Below are positions 7,340-15,323 of a stretch of 17,173 bases of DNA, in pieces. Under the pieces are notes generated by a model. That model saw only the letters and a program-made list of their open reading frames with translations, was not told the origin of the DNA and did not search any database. This DNA comes from Candidatus Aminicenantes bacterium UBA1061 (GTDB lineage Bacteria; Acidobacteriota; Aminicenantia; Aminicenantales; Saccharicenantaceae): NCBI GenBank assembly GCA_002316315.1, contig DCDG01000009.1, forward strand, positions 1 to 17,173, given 5' to 3'. The translations under genes and the position numbers were made by a program. Positions within the stretch are counted from its first letter, which is position 1. Every line of letters starts with the position of its first letter.

Positions 7340-8932
7340 TTGAAAATGATGGATATCATGGCCGCTTCTGTTAAAGTTAAAAAAGTTCTGGCCGGAAAGC
7401 TTAAGCTTTTAGTCCTGATTATTGTGCCGGTGGCGGTGACGATCATCAATTGCCAGACAGGCAAGGTGGTGGTAGCAGAAGGACCGCTCTTGCCTGAAAA
7501 AGAAGCAAAAATCAAAGCCGAAGACCTCTACCAGAGAGGGCAGGCGGAGCTCGAAAAATTTACCATCCCGGGTTACAAAGAAGCTATAAAATATTTTGAG
7601 CAGACTCTCCGCCAGCAGCCAGATTTTTACCAGGCCTACGGGCGGCTGGCAGTTGCTTACGGCCTGTGGGCCAGGGAAAGGAAAGAACTCGGCCTGGGCA
7701 ATCTTGAGCAATGGGTAAAAGGCAGCTTTTATGCCACAAAAGCAGAAGATCTCGGATTCCATCAGGATTACCTGAAAGCTTCTGCCCTGGTCCTTAACTC
7801 GAAAACTTTCATCACTGATTCTGAATATGGAGAAATCTTCCGCTTTTACTATCATCACCTGCGGGAAGAGCCAGCAGAAAGATTAATTCCTTATTTAAAG
7901 GATCTTTTTGAAAGTAGTTCTTTTAAATACGGTACTGTGGAGCCGGCTTTAAAGAACCTGGATGAAGTTTTAAAAGATAATCCGGAGGAGCCCGAAGCGC
8001 TGCTTTTCAAACCCTGTGTAGAGATGATGACGGCTGATGATACCAGTCTGAAAAAAGTTATGAGCTTAAAGCCGGAGTGGTCACTGCCCTATTTTCTACT
8101 GGGACGTTTCCAGAAACTCCGCGGTGAAATCCCGGAGGCGGAAAAATGGTTTAAATTGACCCTGGAAAAAAATCCTCACCACCCGCGGGCCCTGACCGAA
8201 CTCGGTGAACTGGCTTTTCTTGACAGGAAATATGAATCGGCTGAAGAATTTTTAAGGCAAGCCCTGGCCCTTGATAATGAGCTGCCGCGAGCTCATCTTC
8301 TCTCCGGATTTATAAACAGAGAAAAAGGCAACTATGATGAAGCTCTGGCTGATTTCAGAACGATTACTTTGCTTCGGCCAGACCATGAAGAGGGGACCTA
8401 TCATCAAGCTATAATTTTAATTGAACTGGCCTTGTGGCCGGAGGCGGTGGACAGTCTCACTACGCTCATTAAACTCGCCGGCAGTTACGAGATGTTTGGC
8501 TATGCTCTAAGAGGTCTTTCCTATTTAATGCTCGGGAAGCTGACTGAAGCTGAAGCTGATTGCCGTCAGGCTCTGACCATCAGTCCTGGCTATTACCTCC
8601 CTCATTACCTTTTAGGGCTTATTTATTTTAAAAAGGAAGATTTTAAAAAGGCCAGAGATTATTTTCTGGAGTCACTCCAGGTCGATAAAACACTGGCTGA
8701 CGGTCATTATTACCTGGGACAGACTTATCTCGAATTAAGAATGGCTAAAGAAGCAGCAGAAGAGTTGGAAAAGGCAGTTGAACTGTTCAAATTTGAATCG
8801 AGGCAAATTGATCAGCAAATGGAAGAGGCTCTGGTCAGGGGCTGGACGAAGAAGGTTGAACGACTGGCTGAACGGAAGAGGGAACTTGAGGCTAAAATAA
8901 CCTGCTGTCAGGAGCTTTTGGCCTCAAAATAA
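7340..8932 (+). CDS. Membrane-anchored tetratricopeptide-repeat (TPR) protein
   Basis: This is a scaffold-type protein; its partner is unknown. Residues 11-37 form a basic then hydrophobic segment (signal or anchor) ending in I-I-N-C38. That resembles a lipoprotein cleavage site but has Asn at -1, so lipidation is uncertain. Helical TPR units follow at roughly 62-95 and then, more regularly, 248-281, 282-315, 316-349, 350-380, 384-416, 418-450 and 452-484, with the typical spacing of small residues and Pro ends. Residues 95-247 are more divergent. The last 45 residues (485-530) are charged and probably coiled coil. TTG 7340 is preferred because AAGGGG lies eight bases upstream; ATGs at 7346, 7349 and 7358 are alternatives and change only the first few residues. 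It sits after the ECF/TonB genes but has its own promoter. Confidence 0.8.
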   Translation: MKMMDIMAASVKVKKVLAGKLKLLVLIIVPVAVTIINCQTGKVVVAEGPLLPEKEAKIKAEDLYQRGQAELEKFTIPGYKEAIKYFEQTLRQQPDFYQAYGRLAVAYGLWARERKELGLGNLEQWVKGSFYATKAEDLGFHQDYLKASALVLNSKTFITDSEYGEIFRFYYHHLREEPAERLIPYLKDLFESSSFKYGTVEPALKNLDEVLKDNPEEPEALLFKPCVEMMTADDTSLKKVMSLKPEWSLPYFLLGRFQKLRGEIPEAEKWFKLTLEKNPHHPRALTELGELAFLDRKYESAEEFLRQALALDNELPRAHLLSGFINREKGNYDEALADFRTITLLRPDHEEGTYHQAIILIELALWPEAVDSLTTLIKLAGSYEMFGYALRGLSYLMLGKLTEAEADCRQALTISPGYYLPHYLLGLIYFKKEDFKKARDYFLESLQVDKTLADGHYYLGQTYLELRMAKEAAEELEKAVELFKFESRQIDQQMEEALVRGWTKKVERLAERKRELEAKITCCQELLASK

Positions 8933-9039
8933 ATTCTTTTCACTAATTTTTTGCTTTTTTTTAGTTTCTTTATCAATTGGCAAACTAAATGGTTGACCTG
9001 CTTGTTTCAGCTAGAGGCCAGAAATGAGTGAAGTTTTTT

Positions 9040-9068
9040 TTGAATTTAAGCCATTTCTAAGCTAAAAT
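9040..9068 (+). promoter_or_regulatory. Sigma-70-like promoter directly abutting the acyltransferase start
   Basis: TTGAAT (9040-9045), a 17-base spacer and TAAAAT (9063-9068) precede the ATG at 9078 by only nine bases after the -10 box. The expected transcription start near 9075 implies a nearly leaderless mRNA. The sequence just before the ATG is AT-rich with no Shine-Dalgarno, which agrees. Confidence 0.55.
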
Positions 9069-9077
9069 TATTTTCTT

Positions 9078-9851
9078 ATGCCAAAAAGCTTTGAAGAGGA
9101 ATTCCAGAGTTTTCAAGGTATTATCCAAAGGCTAAGCAGTCTGGCTCTGGCCCCTAAGAAGCTAATAGTTAAAGGCGCAGAAAATTTTGTCCCCACGGGT
9201 CCCAACATAATTGTTGGCAACCACGTCGGCAGTTATAAAGATGTGGCTGTCCTTTTCAAGACTGTTCCCAGACCAATTTTCTTTACGGCCAATAAAATGA
9301 TTTTTGACCGTCAAGAGTTTAGCTTTCTGGTTAAAAAGCACCTTTACCGCAACCTGAAAGATGCAGGCTTATTCTTGCATTTTCTGCTGGCTCCTTTTTT
9401 TTCGAGTATTGTCCGTTATGTTTCAACCAATATAGCAAAAATTGGAACTATCCCGGTTGATCTTTATACTGGCCGGGCAGAAGCAGTCAAGAAATGTCAG
9501 AATTATCTGAAGCAGGGCCGGGCTATTATTGCTCTGCAGGGTCGGGGACATTTTAATGACAGCGATCGTAATCCCTACATCCCGCGATTCCGTCATGGAG
9601 CAGCCGTTATGGCCTATAACCTTTATCAGGAATCAGGGCTCGATGTCCCTGTTACGCCTATGGCCATCTTTGGAACTCATATCCCGCTGGGCGTGCCAGG
9701 TAAAATATGGGTAAATGTTGGTCAGCCGATGTTTATCAGTCACTACCTCACAGATAAAGGTAGTGAAACCGTGGATAAATTCCGGCGGGCCATGGAAAAA
9801 AGAGTAAATGAGCTTTTTTTTGAAATTCTGAGAACAAGGCAATTGAAGTAA
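9078..9851 (+). CDS. PlsC-like (LPLAT superfamily) acyltransferase, divergent
   Basis: The protein resembles 1-acylglycerol-3-phosphate acyltransferases, which add the second acyl chain in phospholipid synthesis. The conserved block around NH (48-49) followed by PRPIFFTANKMIF (64-76), the segment GTIPVDLYTGRAEAV (123-137) and a later RFRHGAAVMAY (170-180) align well with the family. Two key motifs are altered. The catalytic HX4D is HX5D here (H49, D55), with one extra residue. The phosphate-binding FPEGTR motif is replaced by a segment with Q154-G155-R156-G157. At 257 aa the length is normal. It may use an unusual acceptor or be a non-canonical relative, so a plsC name is withheld. It is followed after 36 bases by the POT transporter, probably on the same transcript. 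Confidence 0.75.
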   Translation: MPKSFEEEFQSFQGIIQRLSSLALAPKKLIVKGAENFVPTGPNIIVGNHVGSYKDVAVLFKTVPRPIFFTANKMIFDRQEFSFLVKKHLYRNLKDAGLFLHFLLAPFFSSIVRYVSTNIAKIGTIPVDLYTGRAEAVKKCQNYLKQGRAIIALQGRGHFNDSDRNPYIPRFRHGAAVMAYNLYQESGLDVPVTPMAIFGTHIPLGVPGKIWVNVGQPMFISHYLTDKGSETVDKFRRAMEKRVNELFFEILRTRQLK

Positions 9852-9887
9852 ACCCAAGCACAAACTTTAACTAAAGGAGAGAAAAAC

Positions 9888-11570
9888 ATGTTCAAAGGCC
9901 ATCCCAAAGGATTGATTGTTGCTTTCTTTGCCAACATGGGCGAGCGTTTTGGGTTTTATACTATGGTCAGTATTTTCGTCCTCTTCATGCAGGCAAAATA
10001 TGGCCTCAGCTCAGCCACCGCTGGTACTATTTATGGGATTTTTATGTTCTGTGTCTATTTTTTCCCTCTTCTTGGCGGCTATTTGGCTGACCGGGTCTTC
10101 GGCTATGGCAAAACCATCAGTCTTGGTCTCATTGTCATGTTTTTGGGTTATCTGCTGCTGGCCATTCCCACTCGCTTTGAGACTGGCTTTGGCCTGGTGC
10201 TGACAGCCCTGGCAGTGATTGCTCTGGGGACAGGACTGTTTAAAGGTAATCTTCAAGCTCTGGTTGGCAATCTCTATGATGATCCTAAATACAGCGCTCT
10301 GCGCGACCGGGCTTTTAATCTCTTTTATATGGGAATTAATATCGGGGCGATGTTTGCTCCTTCAGCCTCAGAAAAGGTTTGCAGCTGGATTCTGGCCAAG
10401 GGTAATTTTGTCTATGATGCCCGTATACCCCAGCTGGCTAACGATTTTCTGAAGGGTAAGCTGGCTGATGTCAATCAGTTTCTGGATGTAGCCAGAGCTC
10501 AAAACCCGGCTATTACCATTGATTCACTCAGACAATTCGCAGAAAGTTATCTGGGAACACTGAGTAAATCCTATCACTTTGGTTTTGGTGTGGCCTGTTT
10601 GAGCTTGATTGTTTCCATGTTGATCTTCTGGGGCTTCAGGAAATACTATCGTCAGGCTGATGTGACTGAAAAGCAAAAAGCGGCTTCAGCCGAGCTAAAG
10701 TCGCAGGTGGTTGAATTGACTCCCGAGCAAACTAAAGAGAGACTGGTTGCTCTGGGTCTGGTCTTTTTCGTGGTTATTTTTTTCTGGATGGCTTTTCAAC
10801 AATCGGCTGTTAGTATGACCTTTTTTGCCCGGGATTATACTGTTTCCCATGTTGATAAACTGACCAATATCTGGTTTGACCTGGCAGCCTTAATTCCTTT
10901 ATATCTGAGTCTGGTCGGACTATATTATCTTCTCCGGAAGGGAGCATCCAGCCGAACCAGGCTGGCCGGTGGGTTAACTTTTGTTGTTTTCGCTGTGCTG
11001 ACCTATTGGCGTTATCAGACTTATCCTGAAATTAACCCTTTTCAGCCGCAGCGCTTTCAGCATTTTAATCCGTTCTTTATTGTTTCATTAACACCACTGA
11101 TTATTGCCTACTTTGCCTATCTAAATAAGAAGGGAAAGGAGCCATCGGCACCCAGAAAAATTGGCTACGGCATGATACTGACTGCGGCTGCCTTTTCTAT
11201 TCTGGTCATTGGTTCAATCGGATTGCCCAGCCCGGCGCAGCTTGGCGGTCAGGTTGCACCGCCGGAACATCAGGTTTCAGTTTACTGGCTGATCAGTACT
11301 TATTTTATGTTGACGATAGCCGAGCTTTTCCTTAGTCCAATGGGTATTTCTTTTGTCTCCAAAGTTGCTCCACCGAAATACAAGGGTTTAATGCAAGGCG
11401 GCTGGTTCGCGGCGACGGCTATCGGCAATTATCTGGTCGGGGTAGTTGGCTGGCTGTGGATGAAGCTTCCTCTATGGGCTCTATGGTCAATTCTGGTCGT
11501 GGCCTGTCTGCTATCAGCAGCCTTTATGTTTAGCATCATGAAAAAATTGGAAAAAGTTGCAGCCAATTAA
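9888..11570 (+). CDS. POT/PTR2-family peptide transporter
   Basis: This is a major-facilitator-type importer of di- and tripeptides in the inner membrane, normally driven by protons. Family signatures are clear: MGERFGFY (17-24), GGYLADRVFGYGKT (63-76), the K119 segment around GLFKGN, FYMGINIG (146-153) and, near the end, AELFLSPMGIS. A region of about 65 residues (160-225) between the first helices is longer than in minimal members, and the length of 560 aa fits the longer bacterial type. Two acidic positions are neutral here: the first Glu of ExxER is N16, and the TM7 Glu is Gln in FQQ (303-305). The Glu before LFLSP is kept. A strong AAAGGAG Shine-Dalgarno precedes ATG 9888. With iadA, the APC permease and patB it indicates peptide use. 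Confidence 0.92.
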   Translation: MFKGHPKGLIVAFFANMGERFGFYTMVSIFVLFMQAKYGLSSATAGTIYGIFMFCVYFFPLLGGYLADRVFGYGKTISLGLIVMFLGYLLLAIPTRFETGFGLVLTALAVIALGTGLFKGNLQALVGNLYDDPKYSALRDRAFNLFYMGINIGAMFAPSASEKVCSWILAKGNFVYDARIPQLANDFLKGKLADVNQFLDVARAQNPAITIDSLRQFAESYLGTLSKSYHFGFGVACLSLIVSMLIFWGFRKYYRQADVTEKQKAASAELKSQVVELTPEQTKERLVALGLVFFVVIFFWMAFQQSAVSMTFFARDYTVSHVDKLTNIWFDLAALIPLYLSLVGLYYLLRKGASSRTRLAGGLTFVVFAVLTYWRYQTYPEINPFQPQRFQHFNPFFIVSLTPLIIAYFAYLNKKGKEPSAPRKIGYGMILTAAAFSILVIGSIGLPSPAQLGGQVAPPEHQVSVYWLISTYFMLTIAELFLSPMGISFVSKVAPPKYKGLMQGGWFAATAIGNYLVGVVGWLWMKLPLWALWSILVVACLLSAAFMFSIMKKLEKVAAN

Positions 11571-11606
11571 AGCTGGTTAAAATTTCAGACAGTTTCTGGT
11601 TGGCAG

Positions 11607-12689
11607 ATGAGAAATGGCGGCTCTCGCTTTAAGTTGGGGCTCTCGGTTTTACTTCTCGGGCTGAATCTAAGGTGGCCACTTCTTGCCGGGCAACCGCCAG
11701 AGTTTCCAGCGGGACCGACCGGAAAGGGCAATTTAATCTTCAAGCTGGAAAATGATGTCTGGCTCGACCAAGATGATGGCTATACCAATGGCCTGTTCCT
11801 TGGCTGGGTTTCTCCTCCACTTGAAGAGAAGTCTAAATCATCCTGGCTGAGGTTTTTATATCGCCTTAATACGAGACTTCTGGGAAGTGAGACAAGAATA
11901 GAGAGCCCGGATAATAGCAGGGGTCAAGAAGCTTCCGGCCAGCGATGGGCAGCTATGTCAATTGCTCAGGGAATGTTTACACCGGCTGATCTGACGAGAG
12001 AAGATATAATCAGTGACGATCGTCCTTATGCCGGACTGCTTCTGGCCAGCCTGACCCTTGTCCGGAATTCTGGACGAACACAAACCAGCTGGGGAGGTGG
12101 TCTGGGAGTGGTTGGGCCACTTTCTCTGGCTGAAGCTGCTCAGAAATGGCTGCACCGGACCTATGGCTGGACTGAACCTCGAGGCTGGCCCAACCAGCTT
12201 AAAAACGAGCCGGTAGTTGATATCTGGGTGAGCCGATTCTGGACAGTTCTGGGTTCTGAGGAACAAGAGAAGGGCTGGTACCCCGCTCTTAAAGCCGGCC
12301 TGGGCGGGCAGCTGGGTAACCTGATGACGGGTCTTGAAGCCATGCTGGATTTTCGATTCGGCCTTAATGTTCAACCGGGGCAGGAGGTCTTGCTTCCCGC
12401 GCCACTTTTCAATTCGATACCCTTAACCGGAGTAAAAAGAACCTCTATTTATGCCTTTTGCCAGGTAACCGGCCGGGCTCTGGCCAGAAATCTCTTAATT
12501 GAGGGAAATACTTTTGTCTCCAGCCACGGTCAGTCGCTCCGCCATTTCTACGGTCAGTTGACTTCCGGGCTGACTTACGAAAGCCAGCAGGCAGCCTTAA
12601 GTTTTTATGCTGCCATCAGAACCAAAGAATTTAAAGGTCAGAAATATTTTGATCCCTATTTCGGGCTGAGTCTGAGTCTGGCTTTATGA
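11607..12689 (+). CDS. LpxR-family (DUF2219) outer-membrane lipid A deacylase-like protein
   Basis: LpxR is a Ca2+-dependent outer-membrane beta-barrel enzyme that removes the 3'-acyloxyacyl chain from lipid A. The 360-aa protein has a signal peptide (about 1-28), then the family hallmarks in order: END (48-50), YTNG (59-62), FTPADL (124-129), DDRPYAG (137-143), H183, GWPNQL (193-198) and NEP (200-202). Asn49, Asp50 and His183 correspond to the Asn, Asp and His of the known active site. The C-terminal half shows alternating strand-like patterns and ends in SLSLAL, as expected for a barrel. It starts 36 bases after the POT gene with no clear Shine-Dalgarno. A TAAAAT box at 11578-11583 could support a separate promoter, but its -35 is poor. 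Its presence implies lipid A in the outer membrane. Confidence 0.88.
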   Translation: MRNGGSRFKLGLSVLLLGLNLRWPLLAGQPPEFPAGPTGKGNLIFKLENDVWLDQDDGYTNGLFLGWVSPPLEEKSKSSWLRFLYRLNTRLLGSETRIESPDNSRGQEASGQRWAAMSIAQGMFTPADLTREDIISDDRPYAGLLLASLTLVRNSGRTQTSWGGGLGVVGPLSLAEAAQKWLHRTYGWTEPRGWPNQLKNEPVVDIWVSRFWTVLGSEEQEKGWYPALKAGLGGQLGNLMTGLEAMLDFRFGLNVQPGQEVLLPAPLFNSIPLTGVKRTSIYAFCQVTGRALARNLLIEGNTFVSSHGQSLRHFYGQLTSGLTYESQQAALSFYAAIRTKEFKGQKYFDPYFGLSLSLAL

Positions 12690-12700
12690 TTTATAATCTC

Positions 12701-12717
12701 TTTTCCTTATAGGAAAA
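12701..12717. terminator. Short hairpin between convergent lpxR-like and APC genes
   Basis: TTTTCC (12701-12706) and GGAAAA (12712-12717) can pair around a 5-base loop in the 28-base gap between the two convergent genes. The stem is short and AT-rich and no strong U-tract follows, so it is only a weak candidate for a shared terminator. Confidence 0.3.
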
Positions 12718-14061
12718 TTACCTGTTCACGTCCCTATTACGAAAAGAAAGCTGCCGCATGGCCCGGTAGAGAGGGAAGCCAAGCAAGAGAAAAGCTGTAC
12801 CGAGTAAGGCTGATCGCGGCTGGCTGACCAGGACGCTGATGGTGATTGTTAAAAGAAAAAAGATAAAAACAGCAGGAAGCAGCGGATAAAGGGGTAGTTT
12901 AAAACCGGCATAATCCTGATTGTTTCTTTTTGCTTTGCCTCTCAGGACAAAGATGGTAGAAGCTACGACGGCAATGCCCAGGCTGTCCAAAAACATAACA
13001 TAGTTAACGATGTTTTCGAAAGTACGGAGAAAAATCAGGCTGAGAAGGATAAAAACACCCAGAAAAAGCAAGCCAAACTCTTGAACCTGAGTCCGGGGAT
13101 TAATCTTTTTGAAGATGGCGGGGAGAGTCCGGTCTTCAGCCATAGCCAGATAAGTGCGGGGAAGCTGGATCATAATGGCATTCAGAAATCCAAGGGCTGA
13201 AAGGAAAATAGCCAGAGAGACAATATTTGCTCCTATCTGTCCGAAGACTACACCTGCTGTTTCAGCTGCGACCAGTTTGGCTGAGGCCAGCCGCGGAATT
13301 CCCAGAGTTCTCCAGTAAGCGATGTTAATAAGCAGATAACAGCTGATAACAATGAGCATGCCGGCCAGTACTGCTCGAGGTAAATTTTTCGACGAATTTT
13401 TTAAGTCGGCTCCCAGGTTAATGGTTTGTTGATAGCCTCCGTAGCTAAAAAAGACAGAGATAAACCCTAGCCCCAGTGCCGACCACCAGCTGGCTGGCGG
13501 AGACAGAGCGGCTGATCTGATATCAGGAGTGCTGTGCTGGCTGAACAGTCCGGCGACAGCCAGGATAAATATCAGAATAACCTTGGAAAGGCTCAAAACA
13601 TTCTGGGCCCAGGCTCCTGCTTTTATGCCCAGGTAATTTAACACCACCAGCAAGATTATCATGCCAGCAGCTATAAAAACAATATTTTGAGCTGTCCGTA
13701 ATCTGTCAGGAAGCAGGAGGTGTGCAAGATATTCAGCTCCTATCAGGGCTACACCGGCTCCACTGGCGGTATTAATGATAAAGATGTTAGCCCAGTTAAG
13801 TAAAAAGGCCAAAAGTGAGCCATAGCTACTGGCCACTACTTGATAATAAGAGCCAGGATGAGGGAACCGAGAGCCTATTTCAGCGAAGGTGAGGGCACCC
13901 AGAAGCGTGATCAGTCCCCCGGCTGCCCAGGCGGCGAAAAACAAAACCGGTGTTCTGGTCACTGCTGCTACCATCGCCGGTGTCCGGAAAATGCCAATGC
14001 CGATGACCAGGCTGACCACGATCATGGTGACGTCAAAAGTATTAAGACTGGCTTTGATCAT
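12718..14061 (-). CDS. Amino acid permease, APC superfamily
   Basis: This is an inner-membrane amino acid transporter or exchanger of the amino acid-polyamine-organocation superfamily. The 447-aa product has about twelve hydrophobic segments. The first contains the unwound-helix substrate motif GIGIFRTP (21-28), and the second shows GGLITLLGALTFAEIG with the typical conserved Glu. A motif with Gly-Gly-Tyr-Gln (SYGGYQ) in the sixth helix region is also typical and resembles LAT-type members. The substrate cannot be read from sequence. It starts 29 bases after a small membrane-protein gene and lacks a strong Shine-Dalgarno, so translation probably depends on the upstream gene. It converges with the LpxR-family gene. 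Confidence 0.9.
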   Translation of the reverse strand: MIKASLNTFDVTMIVVSLVIGIGIFRTPAMVAAVTRTPVLFFAAWAAGGLITLLGALTFAEIGSRFPHPGSYYQVVASSYGSLLAFLLNWANIFIINTASGAGVALIGAEYLAHLLLPDRLRTAQNIVFIAAGMIILLVVLNYLGIKAGAWAQNVLSLSKVILIFILAVAGLFSQHSTPDIRSAALSPPASWWSALGLGFISVFFSYGGYQQTINLGADLKNSSKNLPRAVLAGMLIVISCYLLINIAYWRTLGIPRLASAKLVAAETAGVVFGQIGANIVSLAIFLSALGFLNAIMIQLPRTYLAMAEDRTLPAIFKKINPRTQVQEFGLLFLGVFILLSLIFLRTFENIVNYVMFLDSLGIAVVASTIFVLRGKAKRNNQDYAGFKLPLYPLLPAVFIFFLLTITISVLVSQPRSALLGTAFLLLGFPLYRAMRQLSFRNRDVNR

Positions 14062-14090
14062 CAGCAGGTCTCGATTTCAGGCTGTTGATT

Positions 14091-14489
14091 TCAGGCAAAG
14101 AGCTGAAAAATTTCCCGCTTTTTCCACAAATAGTAAATTGACCAGAGACAGAATAACAAACTGGGCAGAACCAGTCCAAGTTTGAAGAAACCGGTCAGGC
14201 CGCTAACCAGCAGTGAATCAAATAGCCACATGCCGCTGGCCATCAGAGCAAAGACATAGCCTGTTTTTTTGAAGCGAAGAAGACCGACAGAAGCGGTTAG
14301 CAGGAAAGCAGCCAGAACCAGGTCTGGTAGAGCAAAAGCATTATAAAGATTATCCGGAACCGGCATGGTTTTCGGAAAGCGGTTGCCGACCAGGTGCCCG
14401 ATCCAGAAGGAAATGGTCATCAAACCGGCGAACAAGTCAATAACAGCAATGATGACCAGCCCCAGTACGAACCTTTTTTCTTTGTCCAT
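14091..14489 (-). CDS. Small four-helix integral membrane protein, unknown function
   Basis: I do not recognise a family. The 132-aa protein has four predicted transmembrane stretches, at about 8-33, 52-71, 75-92 and 95-120, with short polar loops and a basic C-terminal tail (LWKKREIF). No catalytic or metal motif is evident. ATG 14489 has GAGG six bases upstream and a well-placed promoter. The gene precedes the APC permease by 29 bases on the same strand and shares its promoter, so a role alongside the permease or simple co-expression is possible. It may be a lineage-specific membrane protein. Confidence 0.75.
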   Translation of the reverse strand: MDKEKRFVLGLVIIAVIDLFAGLMTISFWIGHLVGNRFPKTMPVPDNLYNAFALPDLVLAAFLLTASVGLLRFKKTGYVFALMASGMWLFDSLLVSGLTGFFKLGLVLPSLLFCLWSIYYLWKKREIFQLFA

Positions 14490-14505
14490 GATAACCTCTA
14501 TTCAT

Positions 14506-14534
14506 AAAATACATCAGATCAGACCAGGTGTAAA
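14506..14534 (-). promoter_or_regulatory. Promoter of the small membrane protein and APC permease operon
   Basis: On the minus strand TTTACA (14534-14529, five of six -35 bases) is followed after 17 bases by TATTTT (14511-14506). Transcription from about 14499 gives a ten-base leader that still includes the GAGG ribosome-binding site of the first gene. Confidence 0.5.
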
Positions 14535-14571
14535 AAAATTGTTGACTTCTTATCTGCCGCCAGGGAAAAAC

Positions 14572-15306
14572 CTACTTTTTATTGAGGCCTTTGTTAAAGA
14601 TGGCGGCGAGAAACCGCTGGTCGCGTTCAGACATTGTCATTCGGCCAAAAAGGTCATGAAGTAAATTGGTAACATGCTGGCGGTTGGTGTCGTGGATAAA
14701 GCCATTTTTTTCTAGCTTGGCTAAAACGATCTGGAGGCAGTCTGCCTGCTCTTTGTGAGAAATCGGAGGTGGTAATTCAGCTACCAGTTCTGAGGCTGAT
14801 TGGCGAAAAAGTGTATAAAGTGTAATCAGGACAGCAGCAGCCAGGTTATAGGAAGGCTGCCGGCCGGCTTGAGGGATGAAGTAGGTAAAATTAGCCTGTC
14901 GGAGTTCAAGGTCGCTCAATCCAGTCCGCTCATTTCCGAAAACCAGACCGACCCTGATGTGGTCGGGGAAAAGCCTGATTTTCTCGACTGCTTCGTCAAT
15001 CGTGATCACCCGAAAAGCTTTTCTCTGCCGGGCAGTTGAAGCCAGCACGAGATTGAGATCAGCTACCGCCTCAGGCAGATTCTGGTAGAAAATTGCTTTT
15101 TTTAAAATATCGTTGGCGTGGACTGCCGGGCGAAAGGCTTCGTGTTCAAGCTTCTCGACGCCAACCAGTCTTAACTCTGAAAAACCTGTATTTTTCATGG
15201 CTCTGGCGGCCAGCCCGATATTTTCCTGATTCTGCGGATTGACCAGGATGATTGAAAAGCGCGAGCGGTGGAGTGAATCAGAGGCAGTTTTATAAGGCAA
15301 TTTCAT
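14572..15306 (-). CDS. trmJ: TrmH/SpoU-family RNA 2'-O-methyltransferase, TrmJ-like
   Basis: This is a SAM-dependent SPOUT-class enzyme that methylates ribose 2'-OH, most likely at tRNA position 32 if a true TrmJ. Motif 1 is NPQNQENIGLAARAMKN (23-39) with the conserved Arg35. Motif 2 is GLVFGNERTGL (120-130), and motif 3 includes SYNLAAAV (152-159), where the family usually has SLNL. Together these form the trefoil-knot SAM site. Residues 180-240 form the helical C-terminal extension seen in TrmJ, and the length (244 aa) agrees with E. coli TrmJ. It starts 17 bases after patB ends, so the two can be one operon. A perfect TATAAT directly before its ATG suggests an additional internal start. 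rRNA or other tRNA targets remain possible. Confidence 0.85.
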   Translation of the reverse strand: MKLPYKTASDSLHRSRFSIILVNPQNQENIGLAARAMKNTGFSELRLVGVEKLEHEAFRPAVHANDILKKAIFYQNLPEAVADLNLVLASTARQRKAFRVITIDEAVEKIRLFPDHIRVGLVFGNERTGLSDLELRQANFTYFIPQAGRQPSYNLAAAVLITLYTLFRQSASELVAELPPPISHKEQADCLQIVLAKLEKNGFIHDTNRQHVTNLLHDLFGRMTMSERDQRFLAAIFNKGLNKK

Positions 15307-15312
15307 AGTTAA

Positions 15313-15318
15313 ATTATA
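15313..15318 (-). promoter_or_regulatory. Perfect TATAAT just upstream of trmJ
   Basis: On the minus strand TATAAT (15318-15313) ends six bases before the trmJ ATG, so transcription would start at or next to the A of the start codon. No good -35 is seen 16-18 bases upstream, where the sequence is still near the patB 3' end, and there is no Shine-Dalgarno. The -10 alone could be chance in an AT-rich gap. Confidence 0.35.
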
Positions 15319-15323
15319 GCTGA

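Noticed and set aside
8933..9039. T-rich stretches after the TPR gene as an intrinsic terminator
   Set aside because: No stable hairpin precedes the T-runs.
14490..14571. Possible terminator after trmJ
   Set aside because: There is a T-run but no inverted repeat of useful length before it. The region is better explained by the promoter of the next operon.
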